Positions 16,778 to 27,120 of a DNA stretch of 56,490 bases are shown piece after piece. Position 1 is the first letter of the stretch. Every line of letters begins with the position of its first letter. The stretch is from Bacillota bacterium. Its GTDB lineage: Bacteria > Bacillota > Clostridia > Tissierellales > MES13. A model generated the notes under the pieces. The model was not told where the DNA came from and did not search any database. It saw only the letters and a program-made list of their open reading frames with translations. A program made the translations under genes and the position numbers. The stretch covers positions 1-56,490 of the forward strand of contig VENA01000072.1 of the NCBI GenBank assembly GCA_009711785.1, in the 5' to 3' direction.

Positions 16778-19195
16778 TTACATATTTATTATATTACCAT
16801 TTAATAGTTTTGCGGTTTCAGGACTACAAGTCATAAAAATCACTTGATTATCCTTTGAAAAATCCTTTATTAATTTTACTGCCTCTTTAGTTCTATCAGG
16901 GTCTAAATCAACTAAACAATCATCTAAAACAACAAAGCCTTCTCTATCATTATAAAGATTTTCTAATATTGCAAACCTTAGAGCTAATGCTACACCATCG
17001 TAAGTCCCTGCTGATAATAAATTTATTGGAACAGTATTATTCTCACTGTTTTTTATCTTTATACTAAATTTATCATCTATATCACCAACATTATAATTAC
17101 CCTGTGTTATTTTTTCTAAATATTTACTAAAGGATTTAACTAAAGGTTTAAATGTATCCTCATCAAGGTTATTTAGGGTTTCATGAAATTTTTCTTTTAT
17201 TTTTAACAATTTATCCGCTCTTTTAATAAGTTTATTATACTTATTAACTATATCTTTATATTCATCTAATTGTTCCTCATAGGATGTATCTGGCAGTTTA
17301 TTTTCTAGCTTATATAGTTTTTCTTTTTCATTATTAAATTCTGTATTTAGTAACTCAAATTTTCTATTTAAGTCACTTAGATATATTTTAAATTCACTAC
17401 TATTTTCAAATTTATCTGGTAATGGTTTTAGTTTATTTAACTCTTTTTCCTTTTGTTTTATTTCTGTTTTAATTTCTATTATTTCATCTAATAAATCATC
17501 TTCATTTCCATACCTTTCTCGCCACTGTTTGATAGTATTATTTAAATTCTTATTATCAGCTTTCAATTCACTTATATTAGCATGGGTTTTATTTATTTCC
17601 ACCTGTATTTCTTCTTTATCCCTTACATCTTTTACCCCTTTATACTCATCTATTTTATTTTTAAGTTCTTGATAACTATACTCTCCTAATTCATCTTGTA
17701 TTTGCATTTTTATAAATTTAATATTTCTATTAGTATCATCTTTTTTTTCTTTATTTTCCCTTGCTTCTTGTAAGTCTTTTACTTTCAAGTTTTGTAGTAT
17801 TTCTTTATATTTTTTATTAGAATCATTATATTCTTTACTTAATGACTCAAAGTCCATATTACTTGATTTAATTTCTAAATCTAGTACTCCCTCAACTTCT
17901 ATTTTTATATATCCCTTTGCTTTAAACTCAACATTTTTTTCAATATTTCTCTTTTTTTCAAGTCCTTCTTTTATTCTTATTATACTATTATCTTTCTTTA
18001 CTAAATTACCCAAAAGAGTTCCTGCTTCAATTTTCGCTTTATTCTTTTCTATTATACCTTTTAGTTTTTCTAACCTTTGTATTTCTTCATTATTTATTTC
18101 TTTTATACTTTCATTCTCTCTTTCAAGCTTTTTTAAAGCCTCTTGTTTTTGTTTTACTTTGTTAAACTTTTTTTCTAATTGTTTTTTATTTTCTACCTTT
18201 TTAGATTCTTCATATTCCTTATTTAAAATATTTAATTTTTTAGTTAATTCCTTTAGTTTATCATTATTATTTTCTATCATAGTCTCGTATTTAGGCCACT
18301 TTTTATTTACATCTTTAATAATTTCTATTTTACTATTTAATGTTTCAATTTCAGGTTCTAATCTAGCTCTAATAAAAACATCATTTTCTAATTTAGATAA
18401 CTCATTCTTTTCTTTTGAAATATTTTTAATTTGTTCTTTTAATTCTTTAATCTTATTTGCTACTTTTTCAAATTCTTCTTCAACCTTTTTAGTTTCTTCT
18501 AATGATATTTCTAATTCCCTCTTCTGATAGTAGTTTTTTAATATTTTACCCACTCCTACTTTATATGGATTATGAATATCTCTATTATTTTCAGGACACT
18601 TATTAACATAATCCCATCTTTTAAGTAATTCATCAAGTTTTTTTTCGATTGAACTTTTAAGTTTATCAACCGATATCCCATCTAATTCCATAACCGTTTT
18701 TCTTAGAATCGAGCTTATATTTTCTTTAGTATCAGAATCTTTTATTATTTTTTCTATGGCATTTTTTAAATCTCTTTGCTTTGAAAATACAATTGTTTCA
18801 TAGGTTTTGTTTCCATATAATAACAACTTTTCTATATTTTCTTTAATCTTTTTTTCTTTCTTAATAATATTTCCATTAGGTAGTTCTAATAATGCTTGTG
18901 GACTTTCTCCCCACTCTTTAATTATTTTATAAACTTTTTTATTATGCTCAATATAAATATTTCCGTTAAAATAATCCCCTTTAGGATGAGGCATAAACCT
19001 TTCTTTGAATTTTTTATCTGCATTATAGTTCATTTTTAAATTAGAATCTTTAAAGATCGTATTATATATTCCATTAACTAAAGTACTTTTTCCTGCTTCA
19101 TTAGGTCCTAATAATACATTTAAACCTTCTTTGAACTCTATTTCTTTATCATTTAATCCTCCAAATCTATCACAATAAAATTTTACAATCCTCAT
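16778..19195 (-). CDS. SMC/SbcC-like ATPase (YhaN-like), nuclease partner
   Basis: 805 residues. The Walker A motif GPNEAGKST lies near residue 30. Long coiled coils occupy about 200-700. Near the C-terminus are an ABC-type signature region (LLSAGTYDGVALALRFAIL) and Walker B FVVLDDCLVDLDPDR. This is the Rad50/SbcC-like plan in the shorter YhaN form. It should hold and move DNA ends for its phosphoesterase partner. The ATG overlaps the partner stop by 4 bp (ATGA), so the two are translationally coupled. No zinc-hook motif CxxC was seen in the coil. Confidence 0.9.
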   Translation of the reverse strand: MRIVKFYCDRFGGLNDKEIEFKEGLNVLLGPNEAGKSTLVNGIYNTIFKDSNLKMNYNADKKFKERFMPHPKGDYFNGNIYIEHNKKVYKIIKEWGESPQALLELPNGNIIKKEKKIKENIEKLLLYGNKTYETIVFSKQRDLKNAIEKIIKDSDTKENISSILRKTVMELDGISVDKLKSSIEKKLDELLKRWDYVNKCPENNRDIHNPYKVGVGKILKNYYQKRELEISLEETKKVEEEFEKVANKIKELKEQIKNISKEKNELSKLENDVFIRARLEPEIETLNSKIEIIKDVNKKWPKYETMIENNNDKLKELTKKLNILNKEYEESKKVENKKQLEKKFNKVKQKQEALKKLERENESIKEINNEEIQRLEKLKGIIEKNKAKIEAGTLLGNLVKKDNSIIRIKEGLEKKRNIEKNVEFKAKGYIKIEVEGVLDLEIKSSNMDFESLSKEYNDSNKKYKEILQNLKVKDLQEARENKEKKDDTNRNIKFIKMQIQDELGEYSYQELKNKIDEYKGVKDVRDKEEIQVEINKTHANISELKADNKNLNNTIKQWRERYGNEDDLLDEIIEIKTEIKQKEKELNKLKPLPDKFENSSEFKIYLSDLNRKFELLNTEFNNEKEKLYKLENKLPDTSYEEQLDEYKDIVNKYNKLIKRADKLLKIKEKFHETLNNLDEDTFKPLVKSFSKYLEKITQGNYNVGDIDDKFSIKIKNSENNTVPINLLSAGTYDGVALALRFAILENLYNDREGFVVLDDCLVDLDPDRTKEAVKLIKDFSKDNQVIFMTCSPETAKLLNGNIINM

Positions 19196-20307
19196 TCTTT
19201 CACCTCCAAAATTAACTCATATGCAAGTTGTAATGCCTCTTCATCTTGACTGTCTTCATACAATCCTTTTAGAAACTGATATGGAAATGAATTTTTTGTA
19301 AATTCTTTTTCTATAACTTCCTTTGTTATTTTTATTCCTAAATTAGTATCATCTATATCTAAATATACTAACTTTTTACTTAACTCATTATAATAATCAT
19401 ATCTATTTTCAAATAATTTTTTATCTATTCTTCCATTTAAGTTTATTCTTGCTAAAATATTATCACTATTAAATTTTATATTTAATTTTTCAAAATCATT
19501 TTCATCTTCTATTTTATAATCAATATCCATAAATTTATAATTTCCTGTTTTTACTGATTCAGCCGTCACATTTTTATTTTCATCTAATTCTATAAACCAA
19601 GCATATCCTTCATGATTACAATCCATACCATCAGGTTCCGGTGTGCCTGCATTATATATTTTATGAAATTTAACTTTATTTTTATTAGGATAAGGTATGT
19701 GGGTATGACCTATTAACCAAAGATCTAAATTTAAATTTAGCAATTCCTCTTCTGACATGTTAAAATATTTATTTTCTAAGTCAGGAGATATGTTTTCTAA
19801 AGCTCCATGGGCCATTCCTATATGAAATTTACTATCTGGTAGCTTATCTAACTTTTTAATCCACTGTAAATTATTTTCTTTTGAATGTTTTTTATCACAA
19901 AATGCAGGATAAATTGTTGCGTTTATATCAAAATTCGATAAATCATAACATTTATTATGATTCAATAAAAGTACTTTTTCTGTAATATTATTTTGAAAAT
20001 CTTCCCACAATTCTGTAACACCATTATCATAATCGTGATTACCTGGAATTATTAATACAACCTCCCCACTAAACCCATCTAGAATTTTTATTACTTTCAT
20101 TAAATCTTTTTTTGGTATTCTTGATATTTTATCAAAAAGATCCCCAGCTATTGTAAATATATCACATTGCCTTTCATTAGCTAAATTTACTAATTTTTCT
20201 AATATTTCAATTCTTGCATTTACTAATAATCCTTTAACATCCTCTGGATATCTATTAAATTTCATACCTATATGTAAATCTGATGTGTGAAACAGTTTAA
20301 GACTCAT
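19192..20307 (-). CDS. DNA repair exonuclease, SbcD/YhaO-like metallophosphoesterase
   Basis: 371 residues from the ATG with GGAGTG upstream (MSLKLFHTSDLHIG). The metallophosphoesterase motifs are in order: DLHIG (about 10), GDLFD (about 56), GNHD (about 87), HGA (about 165) and GHTH (about 200). They bind two Mn ions for DNA phosphodiester cleavage. The C-terminal 120 residues are the DNA-binding/partner region. The ORF can be extended 30 bp upstream to an in-frame ATG lacking a ribosome site. It pairs with the following SMC ATPase as a nuclease complex. Confidence 0.92.
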   Translation of the reverse strand: MSLKLFHTSDLHIGMKFNRYPEDVKGLLVNARIEILEKLVNLANERQCDIFTIAGDLFDKISRIPKKDLMKVIKILDGFSGEVVLIIPGNHDYDNGVTELWEDFQNNITEKVLLLNHNKCYDLSNFDINATIYPAFCDKKHSKENNLQWIKKLDKLPDSKFHIGMAHGALENISPDLENKYFNMSEEELLNLNLDLWLIGHTHIPYPNKNKVKFHKIYNAGTPEPDGMDCNHEGYAWFIELDENKNVTAESVKTGNYKFMDIDYKIEDENDFEKLNIKFNSDNILARINLNGRIDKKLFENRYDYYNELSKKLVYLDIDDTNLGIKITKEVIEKEFTKNSFPYQFLKGLYEDSQDEEALQLAYELILEVKE

Positions 20308-20448
20308 AATATCACTCCAAATTGATTTTAATACCATTATAACATTTTTTACACATTTTCAATCATTTTTCTTTTTTTATAATTTGAAGTCATATTCTTC
20401 CCTTTTTATAAATACATCTAAATAATAATAACCTAGGGAGGAATTTAA

Positions 20449-22137
20449 ATGAACAAAAAAATAATTATAATAATATTAGTTTGTACTTTCTTAAATTTTA
20501 ATAAGGTAAAACTAAGCTTATTAACATATGAAAATACTAGTAAAGAAATTACGAAAGATTTATTTCTTTCTGATAATTTAATAGATAAAATTAATAAATT
20601 TAAAAGTCTACGTGACTTTAAAATAATATCCTCTAAACCTATAAAACCTATTGAGTTACCTGATAAAAATCTTGACAATTTAAACTTATCAATTTCAAAA
20701 AAAGGTAAAGTAATCGATAACTATTTATCTCCTTTAGAGATTTTTCCTAATATATATACTAAAATTGATGGTATTTTGACCTTTAGAGGAGATAATTTGA
20801 GAAACTCAATAAATTTAAGTGTCAGTAATATTAAAGATAAAAAATTAAATATTAGATGGTTTAACAAAACTTCAAGTAGTTCTTGGGGAGGGGGTTCTGG
20901 TTGGACTGGCCAAGCTTGTGTTATTAAATGGCCTGATGAAATAAAGAAAATGATGAATATCAAAGATATATTTAAAAATAAAGCTACATTTACTGAAGTA
21001 ATTTATGGTTCTTTAGATGGAAAGATATACTTTTATGATTTAGAAACTGGAGAAAAATCTAGACCTTCTATTGATATTGAAAACCCTATAAAAGGCAGTG
21101 TAGCTTTAGACCCCAGAGGTTATCCTTTACTTTATGTTGGTCAGGGCATACCTGAAAAAGGAAAATTTGGTTATAGAATATTTAATTTAATTGACCAAAA
21201 GCTTTTATATTTCCTTAATGGAAGAGACCCTTTGGCTTATAGAGGGTGGGGAGCATTTGATGGTTCACCACTAATTAATAGAAAAACAGATAGCATGTTC
21301 ATAGGTGGAGAAAATGGAATTTTTTATAATGTGAAATTAAACACAGACTTTAAACCCTTAGATAAAACTATTTCTATACAACCTGAAATTTTAAAACTTA
21401 GATATAAAATTGATAACAATAACTACCAGGGTATTGAAAATTCTATAGCAACTTATAAAAATTTATGTTATTTTGCAGATAATGGTGGAGCCATAATATG
21501 TTTAGATATAACCAGCATGAAACCTAAATGGATATGGTATGGTAAAACAGCCGATGATACAAATGCTAGTATAACATTAGAAGTAATCAATAATATTCCT
21601 TATCTATATACAGGTACTGAACAAGATAAGCAAGGTGAAAATGGTTTTACCTATATACGTAAATTTAATGGTTTAAACGGTAATATCATATGGGAAAGAA
21701 AATTCAAATGTTTAAGTAGGGTTGTTAAAGATAAAATTACAAATGAAATAAAAGCAAGTAATGGTGGTCTATACGGGACAAACATTATTGGTTCTAAAGA
21801 CATTTCTAACCTAGTAATATTTACTTTAGCAGGATATGACCATCCTTATAAGGGTATCGTGCTTGCTATAGACAAATCTAGCGGTGAAACTAAATGGAAA
21901 TGGGAAATGCCCTATTATTCTTGGTCATCTCCTATTGCCTTTTATGATAAAAAGGATAAAAGTTATATCATACAATGTGATTATCATGGTAATGTAACTT
22001 TATTAGAAGGAATAAATGGAAAGGTACTAGATAAAATAAACTTAGGCAAAAATATAGAATCAAGTCCTATAATTTATAAAGATAAAATAATAGTTGGAGT
22101 TCGTGGAAATCGTATTTATTGTTTAGATATAAAATGA
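20449..22137 (+). CDS. Exported PQQ-like beta-propeller repeat protein
   Basis: 562 residues. An N-terminal signal or anchor (KKIIIIILVCTFLNF) and a 90-residue linker are followed by a beta-propeller. The first blade region has ILTFRGDNLRNS, typical of outer-face PQQ-like proteins, and later blades repeat patterns such as YGSLDGKIYFYDLETGE, YFADNGGAIICLD and VGVRGNRIYCLDIK at the end. Such proteins are scaffolds or carbohydrate/peptide binders; PQQ binding is not expected in an anaerobe. GGGAGG precedes the start. It has its own hairpin terminator. Confidence 0.82.
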   Translation: MNKKIIIIILVCTFLNFNKVKLSLLTYENTSKEITKDLFLSDNLIDKINKFKSLRDFKIISSKPIKPIELPDKNLDNLNLSISKKGKVIDNYLSPLEIFPNIYTKIDGILTFRGDNLRNSINLSVSNIKDKKLNIRWFNKTSSSSWGGGSGWTGQACVIKWPDEIKKMMNIKDIFKNKATFTEVIYGSLDGKIYFYDLETGEKSRPSIDIENPIKGSVALDPRGYPLLYVGQGIPEKGKFGYRIFNLIDQKLLYFLNGRDPLAYRGWGAFDGSPLINRKTDSMFIGGENGIFYNVKLNTDFKPLDKTISIQPEILKLRYKIDNNNYQGIENSIATYKNLCYFADNGGAIICLDITSMKPKWIWYGKTADDTNASITLEVINNIPYLYTGTEQDKQGENGFTYIRKFNGLNGNIIWERKFKCLSRVVKDKITNEIKASNGGLYGTNIIGSKDISNLVIFTLAGYDHPYKGIVLAIDKSSGETKWKWEMPYYSWSSPIAFYDKKDKSYIIQCDYHGNVTLLEGINGKVLDKINLGKNIESSPIIYKDKIIVGVRGNRIYCLDIK

Positions 22138-22161
22138 ACTGGCCTGATTTTAGGCCAGTTC
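22136..22161. terminator. Hairpin shared by convergent genes
   Basis: A perfect GAACTGGCCT/AGGCCAGTTC stem with a 6-nt loop separates the propeller gene (+) from degV (-). The T-tracts are weak on both sides. Confidence 0.7.
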
Positions 22162-22187
22162 ATTTAGAGGGGGTTCTATATATATAT

Positions 22188-23015
22188 TTACACACTATAA
22201 CATAAACCAAGGGAATTAGGACCTAAATGTGCGCCTATTACTGGTCCTAATTCATCAATAGTAATTTCTACATCATTAAATTTCTTTCCTAATTTTCCTT
22301 TTATTTTTTTTGCAAAATCATAATTAAGAATATAGCATATACTTATCCTTTTAACATTCTCTGGAATAGTATCTATCATATAATTAAGTGCTTTATTTTT
22401 TCCTCTTAACTTCTTTACTGGAACTAATTCACCGTCAATCAAGCCTATGACAGGCCTTATTTTAAGTAAAGATCCTAATAAAGCTTGAGATGCACTCAAC
22501 CTGCCTCCCTTATATAAGTAATCAAGCTTATGGACTGTTAAATATATTGACATTTTATTTTTTTCTTCATTTAACTTATTTGCTATTTCCTGTCTTGTGA
22601 AATTATTTTTTTTCATATTCACAGCAATATTTACTAATGCTTTTAAATTTGATGCTGATGTTTTAGAATCTATAATTGATATCTTTTTTTCATTAACCAT
22701 AGTTGACGCTAGTTTAGCACTATTGTAAGTACCGCTTAATTTAGAAGATATCAAAATAACTATAATTTCTTTATCATCTTTAATTGCTCTTTCAAAAACT
22801 TTTCTAAAAGCTCCAACTGAAGGTTGTGAAGTTTTTGGAAAAGATTCCGATATCTTTAGTTTATTATAGAAATCATTAAATTCTCCTGGATATCCTTCCG
22901 GTTTAGTTTCTCCATTAAATTCAACAGACAGAGGTACTATTTCAATTTCATTCTCTTTAGCATATTCTTTAGATATATACGCAGTACTATCAGTAATTAT
23001 TTGAATATTTTTCAT
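22188..23015 (-). CDS. DegV family fatty-acid-binding protein
   Basis: 275 residues, usual for DegV proteins. ITDSTAYIS at the N-terminus and LISSKLSGTYNSA near 90 are the segments that bind the carboxylate of a fatty acid, and GGRLSASQALLGSLLKIRPV is the family middle motif. These proteins hand bound fatty acids to a kinase (FakA) for phosphorylation. No fakA is in the window. AAGGAGG lies upstream of the ATG. Confidence 0.95.
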   Translation of the reverse strand: MKNIQIITDSTAYISKEYAKENEIEIVPLSVEFNGETKPEGYPGEFNDFYNKLKISESFPKTSQPSVGAFRKVFERAIKDDKEIIVILISSKLSGTYNSAKLASTMVNEKKISIIDSKTSASNLKALVNIAVNMKKNNFTRQEIANKLNEEKNKMSIYLTVHKLDYLYKGGRLSASQALLGSLLKIRPVIGLIDGELVPVKKLRGKNKALNYMIDTIPENVKRISICYILNYDFAKKIKGKLGKKFNDVEITIDELGPVIGAHLGPNSLGLCYSV

Positions 23016-23176
23016 TATAATACCTCCTTTTATTATTAGTATATGTTAATAGTACCAGATACTAATACTAGTTGCAAGTTTTTTAGTTAATTATTTTAAA
23101 GGAATTATTATTTTTTTGTTGAATTTAAAAATCAAAGAACTAATTTATTATATATTTTACTAAAGGGGCGAATAAA

Positions 23177-23686
23177 TTGAATTTAAGAAATATTGATAGG
23201 TATTTCATTTTAGTTGCAGTATTGATATTTTTGATACTTATATCCTCTGTATTTTTCAATTCTTTAAAAACAAAAAAAACGCATAAAGATATTTCTAGTT
23301 ACTTAAAAGAATCTGAATATATAATTAAAGATATAAATAATTTAATTAATATATACAATAAATCTGGACAATACGAAGTAACTTATTTGAAGGAAATTAA
23401 AAATAAATTAGAAAAGGATTTAATCAATGTATATAAAATTAATCCTCCTGATATATTAAAACAATATCATTTAGTGATAATTAAAAAATTAAACTTAGCC
23501 TATGATATTTGTTTATATAGCGATAATAAAGAAAAGAATAATTCCTCGCATATAAAAATATTAATTTCCAAATTAAACTTATATGAAGAAATAAGAAAAG
23601 CTGAATTAATTGAATCTTTCGAAGAAACAAATATGGAGTATAGTATTTCTCCCAATGGAGATATAATTTATAGATGGTTAAATTAA
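23177..23686 (+). CDS. Membrane-anchored protein of unknown function
   Basis: 169 residues starting with TTG after GGGG. One N-terminal membrane helix (about 10-27, FILVAVLIFLILISSVFF) is followed by an acidic/basic, mostly helical domain outside the membrane, with DISSYLKESEYIIKDI and IKNKLEKDLINVYKI. I do not recognise the family. A strong terminator follows within a few bases. It is divergent from degV, with about 160 bp between. Confidence 0.65.
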   Translation: MNLRNIDRYFILVAVLIFLILISSVFFNSLKTKKTHKDISSYLKESEYIIKDINNLINIYNKSGQYEVTYLKEIKNKLEKDLINVYKINPPDILKQYHLVIIKKLNLAYDICLYSDNKEKNNSSHIKILISKLNLYEEIRKAELIESFEETNMEYSISPNGDIIYRWLN

Positions 23687-23708
23687 AACCGCACAAAAGT
23701 GCGGTTTT
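23685..23708. terminator. Bidirectional terminator
   Basis: A perfect AAAACCGCAC/GTGCGGTTTT stem with an AAAA loop lies at the stop of the 23177 gene, with a T run on the + strand. Confidence 0.88.
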
Positions 23709-23782
23709 ATTATATATTTTTCATTAAATCAAGTTACCACATTGATTATATTTTAAAAAAACTTCTATATTACAACAATAAG

Positions 23783-24739
23783 TTATTTTACTTGGCTAAT
23801 AGGATCTTTGCCCTTTAAAACTTGAACTATGTTTTTAGCAGCAATTTTAGCCATTTTATCTCTAGTTTCAGTGGAAGCACTACCTATATGAGGTAATAAA
23901 ACTACGTTGTCCATATCTAATAATTTATTATGTACGACTGGTTCATTTTCAAAAACATCAAGACCAGCTCCCCATATTACTTCGTTCTCTAAAGCTTTAA
24001 CTAAAGCTTCTTCATCGATAACTGCCCCTCTTGAAGTATTTATTAGTATAGCTGTATCCTTCATATTATTTAATTCTTTTTTTCCTATTAAATGATATGT
24101 AGCATCAGTTAATGGTACATGTAAAGAAATAAAATCACTTCTATTTAATAGTGTATCCATATCAACCCATTTTGCATTATATACTTTTTCAAATTCCATA
24201 TCTCTACTTCTATTATGATATAATATTTCCATATCATAGCCAATACTTTTCTTTGCAAATGCCTTGCCTATTCTTCCTGCACCAATAATACCCAATGTTT
24301 TATTATTTATATCCTGACCTAACAACAGTTTTGGAGAAAATTGTTTCCATTTACCTTTTCTTACATAATTATCACCTTCGACTACCCTTCTTGAAACAGC
24401 AAATAATAAGGCCCATGCTAATTCAGCCGTTGTATCGGATAAAACTTCTGGAGTATTTGTTACTATTATGTCTCTTTTTTTTGCAAATTCAATATCTATA
24501 TTATTATATCCAACAGCATAATTAGCAAATATCTTTACAGTATTTGCTTTTTCTATTACTTCTTTATCTATTTGATCAGTAAGTTGAGTTAGCACTGCAT
24601 CTTTCCCTTTAATTTTGCTGATTAACTCATCTTTAGTTAACGGTCTATCCTTTTTATTTACTTCAACTTCAAAATACTTACTTAAAATATCTAATCCTAT
24701 CTTGGGTATTTCCCTTGTGACATATACTTTATTACTCAA
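23783..24739 (-). CDS. D-2-hydroxyacid dehydrogenase (glyoxylate/hydroxypyruvate reductase type)
   Basis: 318 residues. It contains the NAD(P) Rossmann motif GIIGAGRIGKAFAKK (about 147) and the catalytic Arg in INTSRGAVIDEEAL, Glu in FENEPVV, and His in LLPHIGSAS. Closest by eye to glyoxylate/2-ketogluconate reductases, which reduce 2-oxoacids to D-2-hydroxyacids. The start is TTG with GGGAGG upstream. The gene stands alone. Confidence 0.92.
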   Translation of the reverse strand: MSNKVYVTREIPKIGLDILSKYFEVEVNKKDRPLTKDELISKIKGKDAVLTQLTDQIDKEVIEKANTVKIFANYAVGYNNIDIEFAKKRDIIVTNTPEVLSDTTAELAWALLFAVSRRVVEGDNYVRKGKWKQFSPKLLLGQDINNKTLGIIGAGRIGKAFAKKSIGYDMEILYHNRSRDMEFEKVYNAKWVDMDTLLNRSDFISLHVPLTDATYHLIGKKELNNMKDTAILINTSRGAVIDEEALVKALENEVIWGAGLDVFENEPVVHNKLLDMDNVVLLPHIGSASTETRDKMAKIAAKNIVQVLKGKDPISQVK

Positions 24740-24970
24740 TTTTATAGCCTCCCATTTTTAAATTAATTTTAATACTTATAGATTTTTCCTTCTTCATAGA
24801 TTCCCTAGTCTTTTAGTCTATAAACTTAATATGTTACATTTTTTAAAAAATAATCTCCCTCCATATACAAATTCTTTAAAATAATTATAAAATCCTTTTT
24901 AATTTACCATTTTTTCAAAGTAGTATATTTGTTATAATTTATATAGAAATAAATACCAAAGGAGGATTAA

Positions 24971-25621
24971 ATGAATACTATTAAAGCTTGTATTTTTGAT
25001 TTGGACGGTGTTATTGTTGATACTGCAAAATATCACTATAAATCTTGGAAAAAGCTTGCTCACACCCTAGGGTTTGATTTTCCAAAAGAAGATAATGAAC
25101 GTCTTAAAGGTGTCAGCAGAATGGAATCCCTAGAAATTTTATTAAAAATTGGTAAAATAAAAAAAACACCTAAAGAAAAAAAAGCCCTTGCAGATAAAAA
25201 AAATGATTGGTATCGTAAGTATATATCCCAAATGGATGAATCAGAAATTCTTCCAGGGGCTAAAGAATTTATAAAAATATTAAAAAGACATAATATTAAG
25301 GTTGCATTAGGTTCATCAAGTAAAAATGCAATGACAATATTAAAACAAATTAAAATGACAGATGAATTTGATACTATTATAGACGGTACACAAATTAAAA
25401 AAGCTAAACCATCCCCAGATATATTTTTATTAGCTGCTGAAAAATTAAACATAAATCCAAAACAATGTGTAGTTTTTGAAGATGCAAAATCTGGAATAAA
25501 AGCAGCTAAAAATGCAAATATGTTCGTTGTCGGTGTTGGTTCTAATGATGCTTTAAAAAATGCAGATATGACAATTCCAAATTTAATGAAAATAAGTGTT
25601 GAAAAATTGAGAAACCTATAA
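24971..25621 (+). CDS. pgmB: Beta-phosphoglucomutase (HAD superfamily)
   Basis: 216 residues. The HAD nucleophile motif FDLDGVIVDTAKYHYKSW is characteristic of beta-phosphoglucomutase (D nucleophile, D acid/base). RLKGVSRMESLEILL, LGSSSKN (motif II), KKAKPSPDIFLLAAEKL (Lys, motif III) and VFEDAKSGIKAAK (motif IV) follow in order. It interconverts beta-glucose 1-phosphate and glucose 6-phosphate, usually after maltose or trehalose phosphorolysis, though no such gene is nearby. AAAGGAGG precedes the ATG. Confidence 0.92.
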   Translation: MNTIKACIFDLDGVIVDTAKYHYKSWKKLAHTLGFDFPKEDNERLKGVSRMESLEILLKIGKIKKTPKEKKALADKKNDWYRKYISQMDESEILPGAKEFIKILKRHNIKVALGSSSKNAMTILKQIKMTDEFDTIIDGTQIKKAKPSPDIFLLAAEKLNINPKQCVVFEDAKSGIKAAKNANMFVVGVGSNDALKNADMTIPNLMKISVEKLRNL

Positions 25622-25724
25622 TAAATATAGACCTTATAAAAATTAATGATAAATATTATTTTTATATTTAGTTATACTAAATATAGAATAACTAATTTAT
25701 TATTAATTTAAGGAGGTTTTTTTA

Positions 25725-26069
25725 TTGGATAGTCAAAAGGATAAACATCATTTTAACTTACTTAAAACTGTTGAAGGAACCGGTTGGGTTTTATGTGATG
25801 CATTAAACACCATGGTAAGAAATAAAGTTGAACCCTCATACTCTAATACTGAAGATGCATCTCAATTATTAGCTAATAATTTCACAGAAATTTTTGAAGT
25901 CATTTCAGAATGTGAAGAAAATGAAGTTATTGATCACTTAGCTGAAAAAATTATCGAGTATGCTGGAGATGATATTCACGATTTTCTTTACTATATGGAA
26001 AATAATATGGGAGATAATCCTTTATATAAGCGTATATGTGAAGTTATCAATAATCCAACTCTACAATAA
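25725..26069 (+). CDS. Small protein of unknown function
   Basis: 114 residues starting with TTG, 8 nt after AAGGAGG. The protein is acidic and helical, with DKHHFNLLKTVEGTGWVLCD at the start and CEENEVIDHLAEKIIEYAGDD in the second half. No membrane segment or familiar domain is seen. It is a separate unit after pgmB with its own good terminator. The family is not recognised; the ribosome site and terminator make it a real gene. Confidence 0.7.
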   Translation: MDSQKDKHHFNLLKTVEGTGWVLCDALNTMVRNKVEPSYSNTEDASQLLANNFTEIFEVISECEENEVIDHLAEKIIEYAGDDIHDFLYYMENNMGDNPLYKRICEVINNPTLQ

Positions 26070-26077
26070 CTACTTCT

Positions 26078-26106
26078 ACTCCAGAGTTTTATACTCTGGA
26101 GTTTTA
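26078..26106 (+). terminator. Terminator of the 25725 gene
   Basis: A perfect 10-bp stem ACTCCAGAGT/ACTCTGGAGT with a TTTAT loop is followed by TTT. Confidence 0.85.
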
Positions 26107-26148
26107 AAATGCTGATTAGTCTGAAAATTTTGATTATATTCAATACTG

Positions 26149-26176
26149 TTTACATACAATTTAATTAGTGTAAAAT
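26149..26176 (+). promoter_or_regulatory. Promoter of the EamA transporter gene
   Basis: TTTACA (26149-26154) and TAAAAT (26171-26176) with a 16-bp spacer precede the AAAGGAGG ribosome site. Confidence 0.65.
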
Positions 26177-26206
26177 AGTTATGAGTAATAAAAAAAGGAG
26201 GATATT

Positions 26207-27067
26207 ATGGAAGATAGAACTAAAGGAATTGTACTTATACTATTTTCAGCTTTTTTCTTTGCATTAATGGCTGCAACTGTAAAATCTCTAGCTAGAATTC
26301 CAGTTGCTGAAAAAATATTTTTTAGAAATATTTTTGGTCTTTTTATTGCCACTTACATGATAGTAAAAAACAAAAAACCTATATTAGGAAATAATAAAAA
26401 ATTTCTTTTATTAAGAGGCACCTTTGGAATGCTAGGTATGTCAGCATATTTTTATGCTTTGGGGAATATGCCTTTAGCAGATACTGTGATACTAAATAAA
26501 ATGTCACCATTCTTTGTTATGGTTTTCTCTGCTATTTTCTTGAAAGAAAAAATAAAAAAATATCAATTAGTATCATTAATATTAGCTATATTTGGAGCCA
26601 TGTTTGTTATTAAACCACAATTTGATGTGACAATTATACCTTATATTATTGCATTATTATCCGCTATATTTGCTGGTAGTGCTTATACCACTATTAGACA
26701 TTTAAGACATACTGATTCTTCAGAAACTATAATTTTTTATTTTACTTTTATTTCAACTATAGCTATGGTACCATTTTTATTTAATGGACAGTTTATAATA
26801 CCAAGTCTAAAAGAATTGTTTGGATTATTAGCTTTAGGTACTGTTGCAACTAGTGCTCAGTTTCTAATGACAAACGCTTATAGATTTGCACCAGCTGGTG
26901 AACTTGCTATATATACTTACACAAATATTGTATTCTCTACTATTATTGGTTTATTAGTATGGTCAGAAATACCTGATATTCTCAGTATAATAGGTGGTTT
27001 ATTTATAATAACAGCTGGTTTTATTAATTATTATAGTAATAAAAGAGGAAAACTTAAAGCTAATTAA
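26207..27067 (+). CDS. EamA/DMT-family transporter
   Basis: 286 residues with ten predicted membrane helices in two homologous halves, each an EamA domain. Family-like segments are FFRNIFGLFIATYMIV in the first half and MPLADTVILNKMSPFFVMVFS. It should move a metabolite or amino acid; the substrate cannot be told. AAAGGAGG precedes the ATG and a strong hairpin follows. It is convergent with the SNF transporter gene. Confidence 0.92.
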   Translation: MEDRTKGIVLILFSAFFFALMAATVKSLARIPVAEKIFFRNIFGLFIATYMIVKNKKPILGNNKKFLLLRGTFGMLGMSAYFYALGNMPLADTVILNKMSPFFVMVFSAIFLKEKIKKYQLVSLILAIFGAMFVIKPQFDVTIIPYIIALLSAIFAGSAYTTIRHLRHTDSSETIIFYFTFISTIAMVPFLFNGQFIIPSLKELFGLLALGTVATSAQFLMTNAYRFAPAGELAIYTYTNIVFSTIIGLLVWSEIPDILSIIGGLFIITAGFINYYSNKRGKLKAN

Positions 27068-27087
27068 ATAATATTTATTAAAAATAT

Positions 27088-27120
27088 AACCTAAAGAGAT
27101 TTTTCTCTTTAGGTTTATTT
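27088..27120. terminator. Bidirectional terminator
   Basis: A 12-bp stem AACCTAAAGAGA/TCTCTTTAGGTT with a TTTT-type loop and T-rich flank on the + strand lies between convergent transporter genes. Confidence 0.88.
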